From assembly GCF_029910095.1 (NCBI RefSeq), contig NZ_CP094526.1, positions 248,001 to 312,000 on the forward strand: a stretch of 64,000 nt of DNA. Direction: 5' to 3'. Origin of the DNA: Bradyrhizobium sp. ISRA464 (GTDB taxonomy: Bacteria; Pseudomonadota; Alphaproteobacteria; Rhizobiales; Xanthobacteraceae). Of this stretch, positions 31,991 through 43,064 are shown piece by piece; within the stretch, counting starts at the first letter, position 1, and the number at the start of each line of letters is the position of its first letter. Position numbers and translations under genes: made by a program. Below the pieces are notes generated by a model. That model made no database searches. It saw nothing but the letters and a program-made list of their open reading frames with translations, and was not told the origin of the DNA.

Positions 31991-32074
31991 GTGGGGATTC
32001 CCTAGCTGTTAAGGCAGCCGGGTAGCACGGTTTGGCAGGGTGCGGAACCGGGATGGGCCGGTTTCGTCACAAAT

Positions 32075-33826
32075 TTACAACGGCAGTTCCGGCTCGCGGC
32101 GGGCATTGCGCCGGGCGTTGGTGGCCGAGGCAGAGGCCGAGGAGCGCACGAAGCTCCAGCGGACCGTGGAGGCCTGCCGGGCGTCCTGCCGGATCACGAT
32201 CTGGGAGGTGCGGCGCGGGCCGTCATTGCCGGCCAGGAAGACGCTGTCCTCGAGATCGACCTTGTCGTCGTAGGCCTCGAAGGTCCAGACGTCGCGGTTG
32301 GGCAGCACCAGCATGACGCCGCGTGCGTCCGACAGGCGGCTGGCCTTCACCGATGGATGCAGGTGGAAGCGCAGCGCAAAGTCAGCCTCGGCGCCCTTGA
32401 TGCGGCCGCCCTGCGCCGGCGCCACCGAATCCTCGCCCTCAAGGCGCGTGCCGTCGTGCGCCAATATCAGCACGCGGCGATGGATCACGCCAAAGCGGGA
32501 GAGATAACCGTCATGCGAGGTGGTCAGCATGTCGCCTTCGGTGACGGTCTCGCGGTAGTTCTCGACATGGCTGGGGCCGCTGGTGATCGGCGCGCCGCGC
32601 AGCAAGCGCTTCATCGCCGACAGCTCGACGAATTGGCACGACGAGGCCTCGTGATAGGTCAGCGTCGAATGCGCCGCGGTGGAGCGCGCGAACGGCCGCC
32701 AATTCTCGCGCCCGGTGGACGGCATCCCGCAATTGACGACGATGCGGCTCGGACCGGACGAGAGCTCGAACGACAGGCAGCCGGCATGTGCGTCCTGGCT
32801 GACGCTGGGCGGCGGTGGCAGGCCGGTGTCGACGATCACGGTCGCCGTGCCGGCGTCGATCCGTTGGAAGCCGGAATGCGGCATGCTCGACATCGGCACG
32901 CCACGCGTGTCGTCATAGGCGAGCAGTGTCGCCACGAGATCGGATGGCGCGGTGCTCATGCCGTTGAACAGCGCGAAGCTGCCGTCGCCGTGCCGGAAGA
33001 AGCGCAGCATCGGCATCATGCGGTCGATGGCATTGAGTAGCGCCGGCGGCGGCGCGATGTTCCGCGCGGCAAACGTCTGCCGCAGCGGCAGCAGATCGCT
33101 GAGCAATTCGACCAGCGCGCCGGGATTGCGCGAGATATGGCCGCCATCGGGCAGGATCTGGCGCTGCAACTCCTCCGACAGCTTGCGTGAGGTCGCCTTG
33201 ATGTTGCGCGCCTGGTTGGCGAGGCAGAGCGAGGCGTAGCACAGCGCGATCAGCGCCTGCAGCCGCGGAACGCCGTCATTGTCGAGCGCGGAGTAGCGCA
33301 AATAGCGGATCTCGCGCGCCAGCCCGCGCAGATATTTGCGGTAAAACTTGCTGTCGCTGTCGCCGAGCACCAGCGGTGCCTGCGACAACAGCGAGATCAC
33401 GCGGCGGGCGCGCACATCGGCGCGGCTCTCCAGCGGCCGCTTGCGCGCCTGGTTGGAGATCCAGTGGTCGACCAGCGAGCGGGCGTTGGCGCGGGTCAGC
33501 GCGGTGTCGGCGGCGCGCAGATGGCGCAGCCAGCCGAAGCCGAGCAGGGCGGCTTCCCAATCTTCCGACGGCGGCTCGAGGTCGAAGATCGAGCGTCCAT
33601 GGCAGGTGACGATCTTGCCGGCGAAGACGAATCGGCCGGCATAGATTTCCGCTGCGCGGGTGGCGTCCGCCGTGCGGAGGTCGTGCGGCGCGATGATCAG
33701 TCGGTCGGTGCGGCCGGGCCACAGCCGCGACAGCGCGACGGTTCCACCGCTGGCGCGTGCGACCATGCTGCGGGCGAAGCGGCCAGCAATCAGCGTCGAG
33801 ATGCGTCTGCTTTGAGCGACCGACAC
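32075..33826 (-). CDS. Heparinase II/III family protein
   Basis: This 583-residue protein has an N-terminal alpha/alpha-barrel (about 1-330), with LGFGWLRHLRAADTALTRAN and LPDGGHISRNPGALVELLSD. The C-terminal beta-sandwich domain (about 350-560) begins near the segment AGCLSFELSSGPSRIVVNCG, and STAAHSTLTYHEASSC gives the conserved HSTL motif of this family. Heparinase-like lyases cleave acidic polysaccharides. The rhizobial copy beside purH and rsmB is a conserved gene of unknown substrate and may act on a cell-surface glycan. It has no clear signal peptide. Confidence 0.88.
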   Translation of the reverse strand: MSVAQSRRISTLIAGRFARSMVARASGGTVALSRLWPGRTDRLIIAPHDLRTADATRAAEIYAGRFVFAGKIVTCHGRSIFDLEPPSEDWEAALLGFGWLRHLRAADTALTRANARSLVDHWISNQARKRPLESRADVRARRVISLLSQAPLVLGDSDSKFYRKYLRGLAREIRYLRYSALDNDGVPRLQALIALCYASLCLANQARNIKATSRKLSEELQRQILPDGGHISRNPGALVELLSDLLPLRQTFAARNIAPPPALLNAIDRMMPMLRFFRHGDGSFALFNGMSTAPSDLVATLLAYDDTRGVPMSSMPHSGFQRIDAGTATVIVDTGLPPPPSVSQDAHAGCLSFELSSGPSRIVVNCGMPSTGRENWRPFARSTAAHSTLTYHEASSCQFVELSAMKRLLRGAPITSGPSHVENYRETVTEGDMLTTSHDGYLSRFGVIHRRVLILAHDGTRLEGEDSVAPAQGGRIKGAEADFALRFHLHPSVKASRLSDARGVMLVLPNRDVWTFEAYDDKVDLEDSVFLAGNDGPRRTSQIVIRQDARQASTVRWSFVRSSASASATNARRNARREPELPL

Positions 33827-33944
33827 GCTTAACCTTGTGGGGAGGGGATCTTCAACGAATCCTTTATTAATCCGGAAACGCGCTCAAGACACCCTCTTGA
33901 AACCGCGCGAATCAGTCGGAGCCTAGAAGACACAAGTTTAGAAA

Positions 33945-35291
33945 TCAGGATTTAACCAGCCTTGCCGCGTAAAATCCATCCAGCCCGCCCAGCCGTGGGT
34001 CGGCATGAGGCAAATGGCAGGGCAGGGTGCGCAAATCCCCGTCGGCGGTGATGATTTCGTCGAGGTCCGCGACCTCGCCCTTCTCGACCGGCGCACGCCG
34101 CAAGCCTGATTCGCCGGCCAGCAGCGCGGCAATCGCCTGTTCGCCCTCCTCGGGCTCCAGCGAGCAGGTGCAGTAGACCAGCGTACCGCCCGGCTTCAGC
34201 AGTCCGACCGCCTTTTGCAGCAATCGCTTCTGCAGCCCGGACAGCGCGGCGATGTCGGCCTCCTGCCGCAGCCAGGCGACGTCGGGGTGGCGGCGAATCG
34301 TGCCGGTCGAGGTGCAGGGCGCATCGACCAGAATGCCGTCGAAGCTTTCGGCCTGCGCCGGCCATTCGACCGTGTCGCTCACGACGTTCTCCGCCTGCAG
34401 CGAGAGGCGTGTGAGGTTGTCGCGCAGCCGCGCCATCCGCGCCGGCGACCGGTCCACTGCGGTGACGCGCGCGCCGGCAAAGGCGAGCTGCGCGGTCTTG
34501 CCGCCGGGCGCGGCGCAGAGGTCGGCGATCGCCTTGTCCTTAACGTCGCCGAACAGCCGCGCCGGCAGCGCGGCCGCGGCGTCCTGCACCCACCACTGGC
34601 CTTCCGCGAAACCCGGCAGCATCGTCACGGAACCCTGCAGCAGCGTGCGTACGGTTCCCGTCGGCAGTGTCTCGCCGTGCAGGCGGCTTGCCCATTGCGG
34701 CGCATCCGACTTCACCGTGAGATCGAGCGACGGCTCGTGGCCGAGCGCGAGCGCCATGTCGCGCGCGGTCGATTCGCCATAATGCGCGATCCAGCGCGTC
34801 AGCATCCATTGCGGCAGATCGAGCGTCTGCATCTTGATCTCGTCGATCAGGCCCTGGCCCTCGCGCGCGCAACGGCGCAGCACGGCGTTGACGAGCCCGG
34901 CATATTTTGCGGCGCGCCGGTCCGACTGCACCAGCCGCACCGAGAGATCGACCGCTGCGTGATCGGGTACATCCATCCAGAGGATCTGCGCGGCGCCGAT
35001 CAGGAGCGCGCTTTGCGCGCGCGGCGCATCGGTCGGGATGCCGCGGTCGAGCAGGCGCGACAGCAGATGGCCGAGCGTGCCAAGACGGCGCAGGATGGTC
35101 GACACCAGGCGCCGCATCAGCGCGCGGTCGCGATCGGCGAGCGATTTCAGGCCCGGATGCGCGCCGGCGCCGTCGAGCTGGTCGTCGAGCGTGCGATGCT
35201 TGTGCAGCACGCCGTCGAGAATGTCGGCCGCGATTCGTCGTGCCGCGAGACCGGGTACTTCGGAAGGAACTGCAAATCTTGAAGGAGGCAT
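33945..35291 (-). CDS. rsmB: 16S rRNA m5C methyltransferase, RsmB type
   Basis: The product is 448 residues from the ATG at 35291; an in-frame extension to 35378 would cover the operator region and is unlikely. An N-terminal NusB-like helical domain (about 1-140, with RRLVSTILRRLGTL and AKYAGLVNAVLRRCARE) precedes a SAM-dependent methyltransferase. The latter has the SAM motif IADLCAAPGGKTAQLA, DAPCTSTGTIRRHPDVAW and the nucleophile loop LVYCTCSLEPEEGEQ. RsmB makes m5C967 in E. coli 16S rRNA. It is divergent from a DUF1674 gene, with two inverted repeats between them. Confidence 0.93.
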   Translation of the reverse strand: MPPSRFAVPSEVPGLAARRIAADILDGVLHKHRTLDDQLDGAGAHPGLKSLADRDRALMRRLVSTILRRLGTLGHLLSRLLDRGIPTDAPRAQSALLIGAAQILWMDVPDHAAVDLSVRLVQSDRRAAKYAGLVNAVLRRCAREGQGLIDEIKMQTLDLPQWMLTRWIAHYGESTARDMALALGHEPSLDLTVKSDAPQWASRLHGETLPTGTVRTLLQGSVTMLPGFAEGQWWVQDAAAALPARLFGDVKDKAIADLCAAPGGKTAQLAFAGARVTAVDRSPARMARLRDNLTRLSLQAENVVSDTVEWPAQAESFDGILVDAPCTSTGTIRRHPDVAWLRQEADIAALSGLQKRLLQKAVGLLKPGGTLVYCTCSLEPEEGEQAIAALLAGESGLRRAPVEKGEVADLDEIITADGDLRTLPCHLPHADPRLGGLDGFYAARLVKS

Positions 35292-35298
35292 GAAGCGG

Positions 35299-35403
35299 AG
35301 ATATCTCGGAAGGTGCTGAGTTACATTCGGCTCATGCCTATGAACTGGAAAAACACCTCTGGCACGCGAATATGCCAAATGTAAGAATCGCTCCGAGATA
35401 TCT
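35299..35403. promoter_or_regulatory. Inverted 12-bp sites in the rsmB / SDHAF4-like divergent promoter
   Basis: The site agatatctcgga (35299-35310) and its exact reverse complement tccgagatatct (35392-35403) lie 93 bp apart. The first sits 8 bp before the rsmB start codon. Each half contains the palindrome agatatct. The arrangement fits a repressor acting on both genes, or looping DNA between them. Confidence 0.5.
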
Positions 35404-35468
35404 TGTGATGGTGATGCCGCCGCTGCGGCGACATCAAAATGCGTGACGCGCAGCCGGAAGGTTTTGCC

Positions 35469-35690
35469 ATGTCTGATAAATCTTCAGCGTCGCTGGATCC
35501 AACGCCGCGCAAGCCGCTGACGCCGGCCGCGCAACGCGCCCTCGCCGAGGCCGAAGCACGGCGCAGGTCGGCCGAGGAGGCTGCCGCGCAAAATGCGGCC
35601 GCACGGCCGAAGGAGGTTCAGGGCCCGAAGGGCCCTGAACCGACTCGTTATGGCGACTGGGAAACCAAAGGCATCGCCTCGGACTTCTGA
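35469..35690 (+). CDS. DUF1674 / succinate dehydrogenase assembly factor 4-like
   Basis: The product is 73 residues from the ATG at 35469. The N-terminus is a low-complexity Ala/Glu-rich helix, and the conserved signature KGPEPTRYGDWETKGIASDF is at the very end. This C-terminal motif defines DUF1674, which includes mitochondrial SDHAF4. SDHAF4 binds the flavinylated SdhA subunit before complex II assembly and protects it. A role in SdhA maturation is therefore likely in this bacterium too. It is 42 bp upstream of the exported nuclease gene, in the same direction. Confidence 0.88.
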   Translation: MSDKSSASLDPTPRKPLTPAAQRALAEAEARRRSAEEAAAQNAAARPKEVQGPKGPEPTRYGDWETKGIASDF

Positions 35691-35731
35691 GATCCTTGCC
35701 GGACAACCCGACTCAGGCCTAGTCAGGGAAT

Positions 35732-36331
35732 ATGTCCCCATACGAGAGAATAAATGCTCATCGTGCGCCGGGACGCCCACCCTTCGGCCGATCGCGCTGG
35801 GGCCGGCGCTTCTCGGCGGCGCTGCCATGGGTCTTCGTTCTCGGCATGGCCGCCGGCACCATGTTGCCGATCCGGCGATGGGTGCATGTGCCGCTGCCGC
35901 ATTGGTCCGACAGCCGCTCCCGAGATACCGATGCGATCTGGACGCGTGCCGGCGCACCGGACGCCCGGCACCCCGCCGACGTCATCAGGACGATCGATGG
36001 CGACACCTTCGCGGCGCGGGTGCATGTCTGGCCGGGTCTCGACCTGACCACGCACGTCCGTCTGCGCGGCATCGATGCGCCGGAGCTGAAGGCGTCCTGT
36101 CTGCAGGAGCTGCGTATGGCCGAGGCGGCGACTTCAGCGCTGCGTGATCTGCTCAGCCAGGGCGATGTCGTGATCTACAATGTCGGTCCCGACAAATATC
36201 AGGGCCGGGTCGTCGCCGACGTCGCGACCAGGAAAACCGAGAACGTTTCGGCGGCGCTGCTCGCAGGCGGTTACGCGCGCGCCTATAATGGCGGGCATCG
36301 CAGCGGCTGGTGCGCCAACGCCACGCGTTGA
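35732..36331 (+). CDS. Membrane-anchored thermonuclease-like protein (SNase fold)
   Basis: This 199-residue protein has an N-terminal hydrophobic segment (FSAALPWVFVLGMAAGTMLP) that should anchor it or direct export. An OB-fold nuclease domain follows from about residue 82: DVIRTIDGDTFAARVHVW, then VRLRGIDAPELKASCLQELR with the Arg/Asp catalytic pattern of staphylococcal nuclease, and YQGRVVADV with AGGYARAYNGG. It probably cleaves nucleic acid, with Ca2+, outside the cytoplasm. A bidirectional terminator follows it. Confidence 0.85.
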   Translation: MSPYERINAHRAPGRPPFGRSRWGRRFSAALPWVFVLGMAAGTMLPIRRWVHVPLPHWSDSRSRDTDAIWTRAGAPDARHPADVIRTIDGDTFAARVHVWPGLDLTTHVRLRGIDAPELKASCLQELRMAEAATSALRDLLSQGDVVIYNVGPDKYQGRVVADVATRKTENVSAALLAGGYARAYNGGHRSGWCANATR

Positions 36332-36402
36332 AGCGCGAGACGGTCTTTCCGGAAAACCGCGGCGCCTCTTTGGGCCGATCATGTCCCGATGCCGCAATAA
36401 AC

Positions 36403-36428
36403 AAAAGCCGCGCGGATGCGCGGCTTTT
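36403..36428. terminator. Bidirectional terminator between nuclease and L,D-transpeptidase genes
   Basis: The stem aaaagccgcgc/gcgcggctttt has A and T tracts on both sides. It therefore ends the plus-strand nuclease gene and the minus-strand transpeptidase gene alike. Confidence 0.85.
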
Positions 36429-36451
36429 GTTTCGCCAGGCTCCAATCGATG

Positions 36452-36967
36452 TCAGCGGGTGACGACGACGGTCGTGCCGACCGAGACGCGCTGATAGAGG
36501 TCGGTGATGTCGGAGTTGAGCATGCGGATGCAGCCGTAGGACACGAAGCCGCCGACCGAGCCCGGCACATTGGTGCCGTGGATCGCGTATTCGCCGCCGG
36601 CGAGCGTCATCGCCGCAACGCCCATCGGATTGCGCGGCGAGCCGCCGGGGATCACGTCCGGGATGCTCGGCTTGTCGTGCTTCACATCCGCGGGCGGCGA
36701 CCAGGCCGGGTTGCGATATTTGCCGTCGATCCGGGTGGTGCCCGCCCACTGCTTGCCGGCCTTGCCGACGCCGACCGGGTAACGCATGGCGTGACTGGAA
36801 TCGAGAATGAGGTAGAGCCGCCGTTCGTTCGTCTTCACCACGATGGTGCCCGGCGAATAATTCTCGGCGTGAATGCCGACCATCTCCGGCCGCGCTTCGG
36901 CCGCCGTCGACATCAAAACGCCCGCCCCGATGGTGGCGGCCAACGCCACCGCAATCCTCAACGACAT
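36452..36967 (-). CDS. L,D-transpeptidase (YkuD / ErfK family)
   Basis: The product is 171 residues from the ATG at 36967, with a ggag ribosome site 8 nt upstream. It has a signal peptide (MSLRIAVALAATIGAGVLMS... AEA). The YkuD catalytic domain has YSPGTIVVKTNERRLYLIL, the YAIHGTNVPGSVGG segment and the active site SYGCIRMLNSDI with Cys as nucleophile. In the periplasm such enzymes make 3-3 crosslinks in peptidoglycan or attach proteins to it. Length is normal for the single-domain group. Confidence 0.93.
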   Translation of the reverse strand: MSLRIAVALAATIGAGVLMSTAAEARPEMVGIHAENYSPGTIVVKTNERRLYLILDSSHAMRYPVGVGKAGKQWAGTTRIDGKYRNPAWSPPADVKHDKPSIPDVIPGGSPRNPMGVAAMTLAGGEYAIHGTNVPGSVGGFVSYGCIRMLNSDITDLYQRVSVGTTVVVTR

Positions 36968-37230
36968 CACTTTCTCCACTGCCCAACAGCTCCTCGCGGA
37001 GCCTCAAAAAACAAGGAGCAGAGCCCAAGAGCCGGGCCTGCCGGTCTCGTACGCAATGTTAACCGCGTGGCTTAACCGGATGGTTGCCACGCCAGTCGCG
37101 AGACACGTCCTGATAGCGGGAAGAAAGGAAATGTTCGGATTAAAGTAAATGACCCGGAAACAACACTTCGCCGCAAATCCGCCGCAGGGGCGCCTTGCCT
37201 CTGACAATTACGTGAAAGGCAGACCTAGTC

Positions 37231-37260
37231 AAATAAAAGGGCCGCGGCGATCATCGCGGC
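37231..37260 (-). terminator. Rho-independent terminator of acs
   Basis: Read on the minus strand, the stem gccgcg/cgcggc (37255-37260 and 37241-37246) is followed by a T-rich run (cttttattt). It lies about 40 bp after the acs stop codon. The rest of 36968-37298 holds no recognisable gene. Confidence 0.65.
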
Positions 37261-37298
37261 GACCCAGCACTTCTGTCTCGCGTCTTCCCGGCGTCGAC

Positions 37299-39251
<1,953 letters not shown>

Positions 39252-39455
39252 CATTTCCTCCACTCATTGCCGATCGCAAACGACGCGGTGGCAAGCCGTC
39301 TTGATCATTGCCGTAATAATTATGCGTGGCCGCGTTCTGGCCGGGCAAGGAAAAAGGACTGTCACCTTTGTCGCGCAGTAGCCGTCAGGCGCGTCCCCGA
39401 CGGCTTTTGCATGTGCTAAGACGGCTTTACCGTAATCCATCGACGAGAGAAACCT

Positions 39456-39968
39456 ATGCTCCATCGCGTAGCCCGGGTCACTGGTCTCTTGGTCGTAGTG
39501 ATGTCGCTGGCCGCACCGCTTGCACGCGCCCAAACGGCAGCGCCGGCGCCCTCACCGGAGGCGCTCGCCGTCGCAAGGGAATTGGTGACAACGATCCACA
39601 TGATGGATCAGTTCAAGGCGCTGATGCCGGCCATCATGAAGAGCATGAAGCCCGCGATCGTCCAGGGCCGCAGCGACGTCGACCATGACTACGACACCCT
39701 GACGCCGATGTTGCTCGCCGGCTTCCAGGCGCGGTTCAACGAACTGTCGGAAGCCGTCGCCATCATCTACGCCAGCAACTTCACGCCGGACGAGCTGCGA
39801 GGCCTGATCACCTTCTACAAAACCCCGGTGGGCCAGAAATTCCTGCAGAAGTCGCCTATCGTGACGCAGCAATCGCTGCTGGCCGGCCAGAAGTTCGGCC
39901 AGTCCGTGGCTGCGGAGATGCGGCAACGGATCATCGAGGAACTGCGCAAGAAGGGGCATGACCTCTGA
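39456..39968 (+). CDS. DUF2059 secreted protein
   Basis: This 170-residue protein has a signal peptide (MLHRVARVTGLLVVVMSLAAPLARA). A single DUF2059 domain follows: ALAVARELVTTIHMMDQFKA, LSEAVAIIYASNFTPDELRG, and LITFYKTPVGQKFLQKSPIV, the most conserved part. The domain is all-helical and periplasmic, and its function is unknown. It is divergent from acs. Confidence 0.9.
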   Translation: MLHRVARVTGLLVVVMSLAAPLARAQTAAPAPSPEALAVARELVTTIHMMDQFKALMPAIMKSMKPAIVQGRSDVDHDYDTLTPMLLAGFQARFNELSEAVAIIYASNFTPDELRGLITFYKTPVGQKFLQKSPIVTQQSLLAGQKFGQSVAAEMRQRIIEELRKKGHDL

Positions 39969-40248
39969 CCCGATTTCCGGGTCGGTCGCCGGCTCGAAAT
40001 CGTCCTGCCGCGCCGCCGTGGTGCGTGGCTCAGGCTGTCAATTTCGCGTGCTGCGGCAGGCTGACATCAACGTTATCGGGCGAATGGCACCTATGAAAGG
40101 TAATTAGGAACCGTTTTGGGTGATTCGCGACTCGCAATATGGGCCGGGACCGCCTAAATGGCGTCCCCGGGGCCGGTGGCCCAACCGGAACGAAGCCAGA
40201 AGAAACGGCATTGCCGGGAGAACAGGAAGAACGAGGCGTCTTGAGCAG

Positions 40249-41439
40249 ATGATGGATCAGCAGAACAGTGCGGCTGTGCGGCCCGTTTCCGCCGATCCTG
40301 CTGTCACCTTGGCCAAGGCGCTGGGCCAGTGGCCACCCAAACCGCAAGCAAAGTTGTCGCTGCGGGCAAAGCTGCAGTCGCCGAAGATCAAGTTCGACGC
40401 GCCCGCCGCCATCAAGACCACAGTAGAAGAGCTCGCGCGCGACCTCGGCTTAAGGCTTGGCGACCAGAACGAGTTGACCATCCGCCGCATCAAGCGCGGA
40501 AACGGCTATTCATTCATTCGTGCCAACGGCACCCGGATCCGCGACGCCCGCACCATCCGGCGACTGCACGCAATGGCGGTGCCGCCGGCCTATCGCCACG
40601 TACGCTATTCCAGCGATCCGAGCTCGCATCTGCAGGCGGTCGGCCGCGATGCCGCCGGCCGGCTGCAATACCGCTACCACGCCGACTGGGAAAAGGTCCG
40701 CGAGCAGCGCAAGGCGCATCGCCTGGCCAAGCTGGTCGCGGCGCTGCCCAAGATCCGGCGCAAGGTCTCGGCGTTCCTGTCCGGCGACGAGCCGACGCGC
40801 GAATTCGCGCTGTCGGCGGTGATTGAGCTGATCGCGCGCACCGCGATCCGGCCCGGCAACGAATCCTATGCCCGCCTCAACGGCACCCGCGGCGCCACCA
40901 CCCTGCTGAAGTCCAATGTCACGTTGGAGGACGATTCCCTGGTGCTCACCTTCAAGGCCAAGGGCGGCAAGGCCGTGCGCAAGGAATGCGATGCGGCCAA
41001 GCTCGTGCGCGCGGTCGGCATTTTGCGCACCGTGCCGGGCAAGCGCATGTTCCAGTACTACGACCGGTCGGGCGTCGTGCGCGCGGCATCGACCACGGCG
41101 GTGAACGCGTTCCTGCGCGAGATCGCCGGCATCAAGATCTCGCTGAAGGATTTCCGCACGTTGATGGCGTCCGCGGTCGTCGTGGAATCGCTGTCGCGGA
41201 TCACGCCGGCCACCAGCCAGCGCGGCCGCAAGCGCCAGGTGCTGGAAGCGATCCGCGCCGCGGCCGATCAGCTCTCCAACACGCCGGCGATCTGCCGCAG
41301 GAGCTACGTCCACGACACCATCGTCACCGCCTTCGAGGATGGCATCCTCGAGCGCTTCGCCGCGACGATGAAAGGCTACCGCACCCAGTCCAAGCGCGAG
41401 CAATTGCTGGCGCAGGTCGTCATGGCGGCGGGGGCATAA
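40249..41439 (+). CDS. DNA topoisomerase IB (poxvirus/bacterial type)
   Basis: The product is 396 residues from the ATG at 40249. The in-frame extension to 40120 is rich in Arg/Pro and is probably untranslated. The N-terminal domain contains ELTIRRIKRGNGYSFIRANG, and the catalytic domain has ALSAVIELIARTAIRPGNES and YARLNGTRGATTLLKSNV. The late active-site block reads NTPAICRRSYVHDTIVTAFE, in which Asn and Tyr are nine residues apart as in vaccinia and Deinococcus enzymes. It relaxes supercoils through a 3'-phosphotyrosine link. Many bacteria have it as a non-essential enzyme. No partner gene is adjacent. Confidence 0.9.
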   Translation: MMDQQNSAAVRPVSADPAVTLAKALGQWPPKPQAKLSLRAKLQSPKIKFDAPAAIKTTVEELARDLGLRLGDQNELTIRRIKRGNGYSFIRANGTRIRDARTIRRLHAMAVPPAYRHVRYSSDPSSHLQAVGRDAAGRLQYRYHADWEKVREQRKAHRLAKLVAALPKIRRKVSAFLSGDEPTREFALSAVIELIARTAIRPGNESYARLNGTRGATTLLKSNVTLEDDSLVLTFKAKGGKAVRKECDAAKLVRAVGILRTVPGKRMFQYYDRSGVVRAASTTAVNAFLREIAGIKISLKDFRTLMASAVVVESLSRITPATSQRGRKRQVLEAIRAAADQLSNTPAICRRSYVHDTIVTAFEDGILERFAATMKGYRTQSKREQLLAQVVMAAGA

Positions 41440-41445
41440 CAACGT

Positions 41446-41531
41446 CTCATCATGCGCGGGCTTGACCCGCGCATCCATCAAGAAAGAGTCGTTGAACGAT
41501 GGATCGCCGGGTCAAGCCCGGCGATGACGAC
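41446..41531. repeat. Family C palindromic repeat, copy 1
   Basis: Two nested hairpins are present: atgcgcgggcttgacccgcgcat (41451-41473) and gatcgccgggtcaagcccggcgat. The outer ends are also complementary (tcatcatgc and gatgacga). It lies between the convergent topoisomerase and EVE-protein genes. Confidence 0.75.
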
Positions 41532-41534
41532 AGC

Positions 41535-41948
41535 CTAAAGCCCGCCCATCTTGCAGACGTGCTTCCATTCCTCTGTCGTCACCGGCTGCACCGAGAGCCG
41601 CGAATATTTCACCAGCGCCATGTCGGCGAGCGTCTTGTCGGCCTTGATCGCGGCCATCGTCACCGGCGTCTTCAACGGCTTGTCGGCCTTGATGTCGACG
41701 CAGACAAACTTGCCGGTCTTGTCGGTCGGGTCGGGATAGGCCTCCTTGATAACCTCGGCGATGCCGACGATCTCCTTGCCCTCGTTGGAATGATAGAAGA
41801 ACGCCTTGTCGCCCTTCTTCATGTTCACGAGGTTCTGCCGCGCCGTGAAGTTGCGCACGCCGGTCCAGGCCTCGCCCTTCGCGCCCTTGGCGACCTGCTG
41901 GTCCCACGACCAGACCGAAGGTTCGGATTTCACCAGCCAGTAATTCAT
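41535..41948 (-). CDS. EVE-domain protein
   Basis: This 137-residue protein consists of one EVE domain, a PUA-like fold that binds modified bases. It starts MNYWLVKSEPSVWSWDQQVA and includes WTGVRNFTARQNLVNMKKGD, FFYHSNEGKEIVGIAEVIKE and the closing VTTEEWKHVCKMGGL. The human relative (THYN1) binds 5-hydroxymethylcytosine-type DNA, and bacterial roles may involve tRNA or DNA base recognition. It is in the conserved tsaD-gpsA-EVE group. The repeat at 41966 now separates it from gpsA. Confidence 0.92.
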   Translation of the reverse strand: MNYWLVKSEPSVWSWDQQVAKGAKGEAWTGVRNFTARQNLVNMKKGDKAFFYHSNEGKEIVGIAEVIKEAYPDPTDKTGKFVCVDIKADKPLKTPVTMAAIKADKTLADMALVKYSRLSVQPVTTEEWKHVCKMGGL

Positions 41949-41965
41949 GTCGCCACAACCTCTTA

Positions 41966-42056
41966 GTCATGGCCGGACTTGCTCCGGCCATCCACGTCTT
42001 CCTTCCGTGCCATTATTCAAGACGTGGATGCCCGCGACAAGCGCGGGCATCCAGAA
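41966..42056. repeat. Family C palindromic repeat, copy 2
   Basis: Hairpins gtcatggccggacttgctcc reading back through ggccatcc and gatgcccgcgacaagcgcgg reading back through gcatc are joined by a further pair acgtcttc...gacgtgga. In related genomes a YciI-like gene often lies between gpsA and the EVE gene; here the gap holds only this repeat. Confidence 0.7.
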
Positions 42057-42062
42057 TGGCGA

Positions 42063-43043
42063 TTATTCCTCCGCCTTGAACGGCCGCGTCAGCAGGCCCT
42101 CAATTGCCGCATCGATCGTCAGCCTGTTGCCGAGGATCGCCGCGACGGCTTTTGACACCGGCATATCGACGTTTTGCGAAGCGGCGAGTTCGATCAGCAC
42201 CGGCGCGGTGAACGCGCCTTCGGCGAGCTTGCCCACCGGCGCGGCTTCGCCACGGCCGAGCGCGCGGCCAAGCGCGAAATTGCGCGATTGCGCGGTTGAG
42301 CAACTCAGGAGCAGGTCGCCCAATCCCGACAGGCCGGCGAGAGTTTCGGCGCGCGCGCCGCAGGCGCGGCCGAGGCGAGCGAGCTCGCTGAAACCGCGTG
42401 TGGTCAGCGCGGCGAGCGCGGAGGCGCCGAGGTCACGGCCGACCACGATGCCGGCCGCGATCGCCAGCACGTTCTTCGCCGCGCCGCCGATCTCGACGCC
42501 GCGCACGTCGGTCGTGTGGTAGGGCCGGAATGTCGCCGAGCCGAGCGCCTGCACCAGGTGCCGCGCCAGCGCCTCGTCCCTTGCAGCCAATGTCACCGCG
42601 GTCGGCAGTCCGCGCGCGACGTCGTCGGCAAAGCTCGGTCCCGACAGGATGGCGGGTATAGCCTGAGGCGCGGCTTCCGCGACCACTTCGGTCATGAACT
42701 TGTGGGTGCCGTGCTCGATGCCCTTGGCGCAGGCGATCACCGGCGTGCCCGGCTCCAAATGTGGCGCAAGATGACTGACGGCCGCGCGCAGATGCTGGGC
42801 CGGAGTCACGGCCAGGATGATGTCGGCGCGCGCGGCGGCCGCGATATCGGATGTCACGGCGACGGCTGGATCGAGCCGGACGCCGGCCAGCCGTGGATTG
42901 ACCCGCGTCGCCTCAATCTGCGCCGCATGCTCGCTATTGCGTGCATAGAGCGTGACGGAGCGTCCCGCGCGCGCCGCGACACCGGCCAGTGCGGTGCCCC
43001 AGGCACCGGCTCCGATCACGCTGACTGAACTATGCCCTGGCAT
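42063..43043 (-). CDS. gpsA: Glycerol-3-phosphate dehydrogenase [NAD(P)+]
   Basis: This 326-residue enzyme reduces dihydroxyacetone phosphate to sn-glycerol 3-phosphate for phospholipid synthesis. The Rossmann motif is [20 protein letters not shown]. Other signatures are [20 protein letters not shown], the catalytic Lys region [19 protein letters not shown] and [20 protein letters not shown], all at family positions. It is co-directional with tsaD upstream and the EVE gene downstream. Confidence 0.95.
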   Translation of the reverse strand: MPGHSSVSVIGAGAWGTALAGVAARAGRSVTLYARNSEHAAQIEATRVNPRLAGVRLDPAVAVTSDIAAAARADIILAVTPAQHLRAAVSHLAPHLEPGTPVIACAKGIEHGTHKFMTEVVAEAAPQAIPAILSGPSFADDVARGLPTAVTLAARDEALARHLVQALGSATFRPYHTTDVRGVEIGGAAKNVLAIAAGIVVGRDLGASALAALTTRGFSELARLGRACGARAETLAGLSGLGDLLLSCSTAQSRNFALGRALGRGEAAPVGKLAEGAFTAPVLIELAASQNVDMPVSKAVAAILGNRLTIDAAIEGLLTRPFKAEE

Positions 43044-43064
43044 TGGAACCCGAGCTCAGCTGCG

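Noticed and set aside
40107..40131. Possible EcfG general-stress promoter (ggaac, 16 bases, cgac) before topoisomerase IB
   Set aside because: The -10 half matches the expected cgtt at only two of four bases, so support is too weak.
41446..42056. Short CRISPR-like array around the EVE gene
   Set aside because: The repeats are palindromic, of uneven length and flank a gene. There are no regular spacers and no cas genes.
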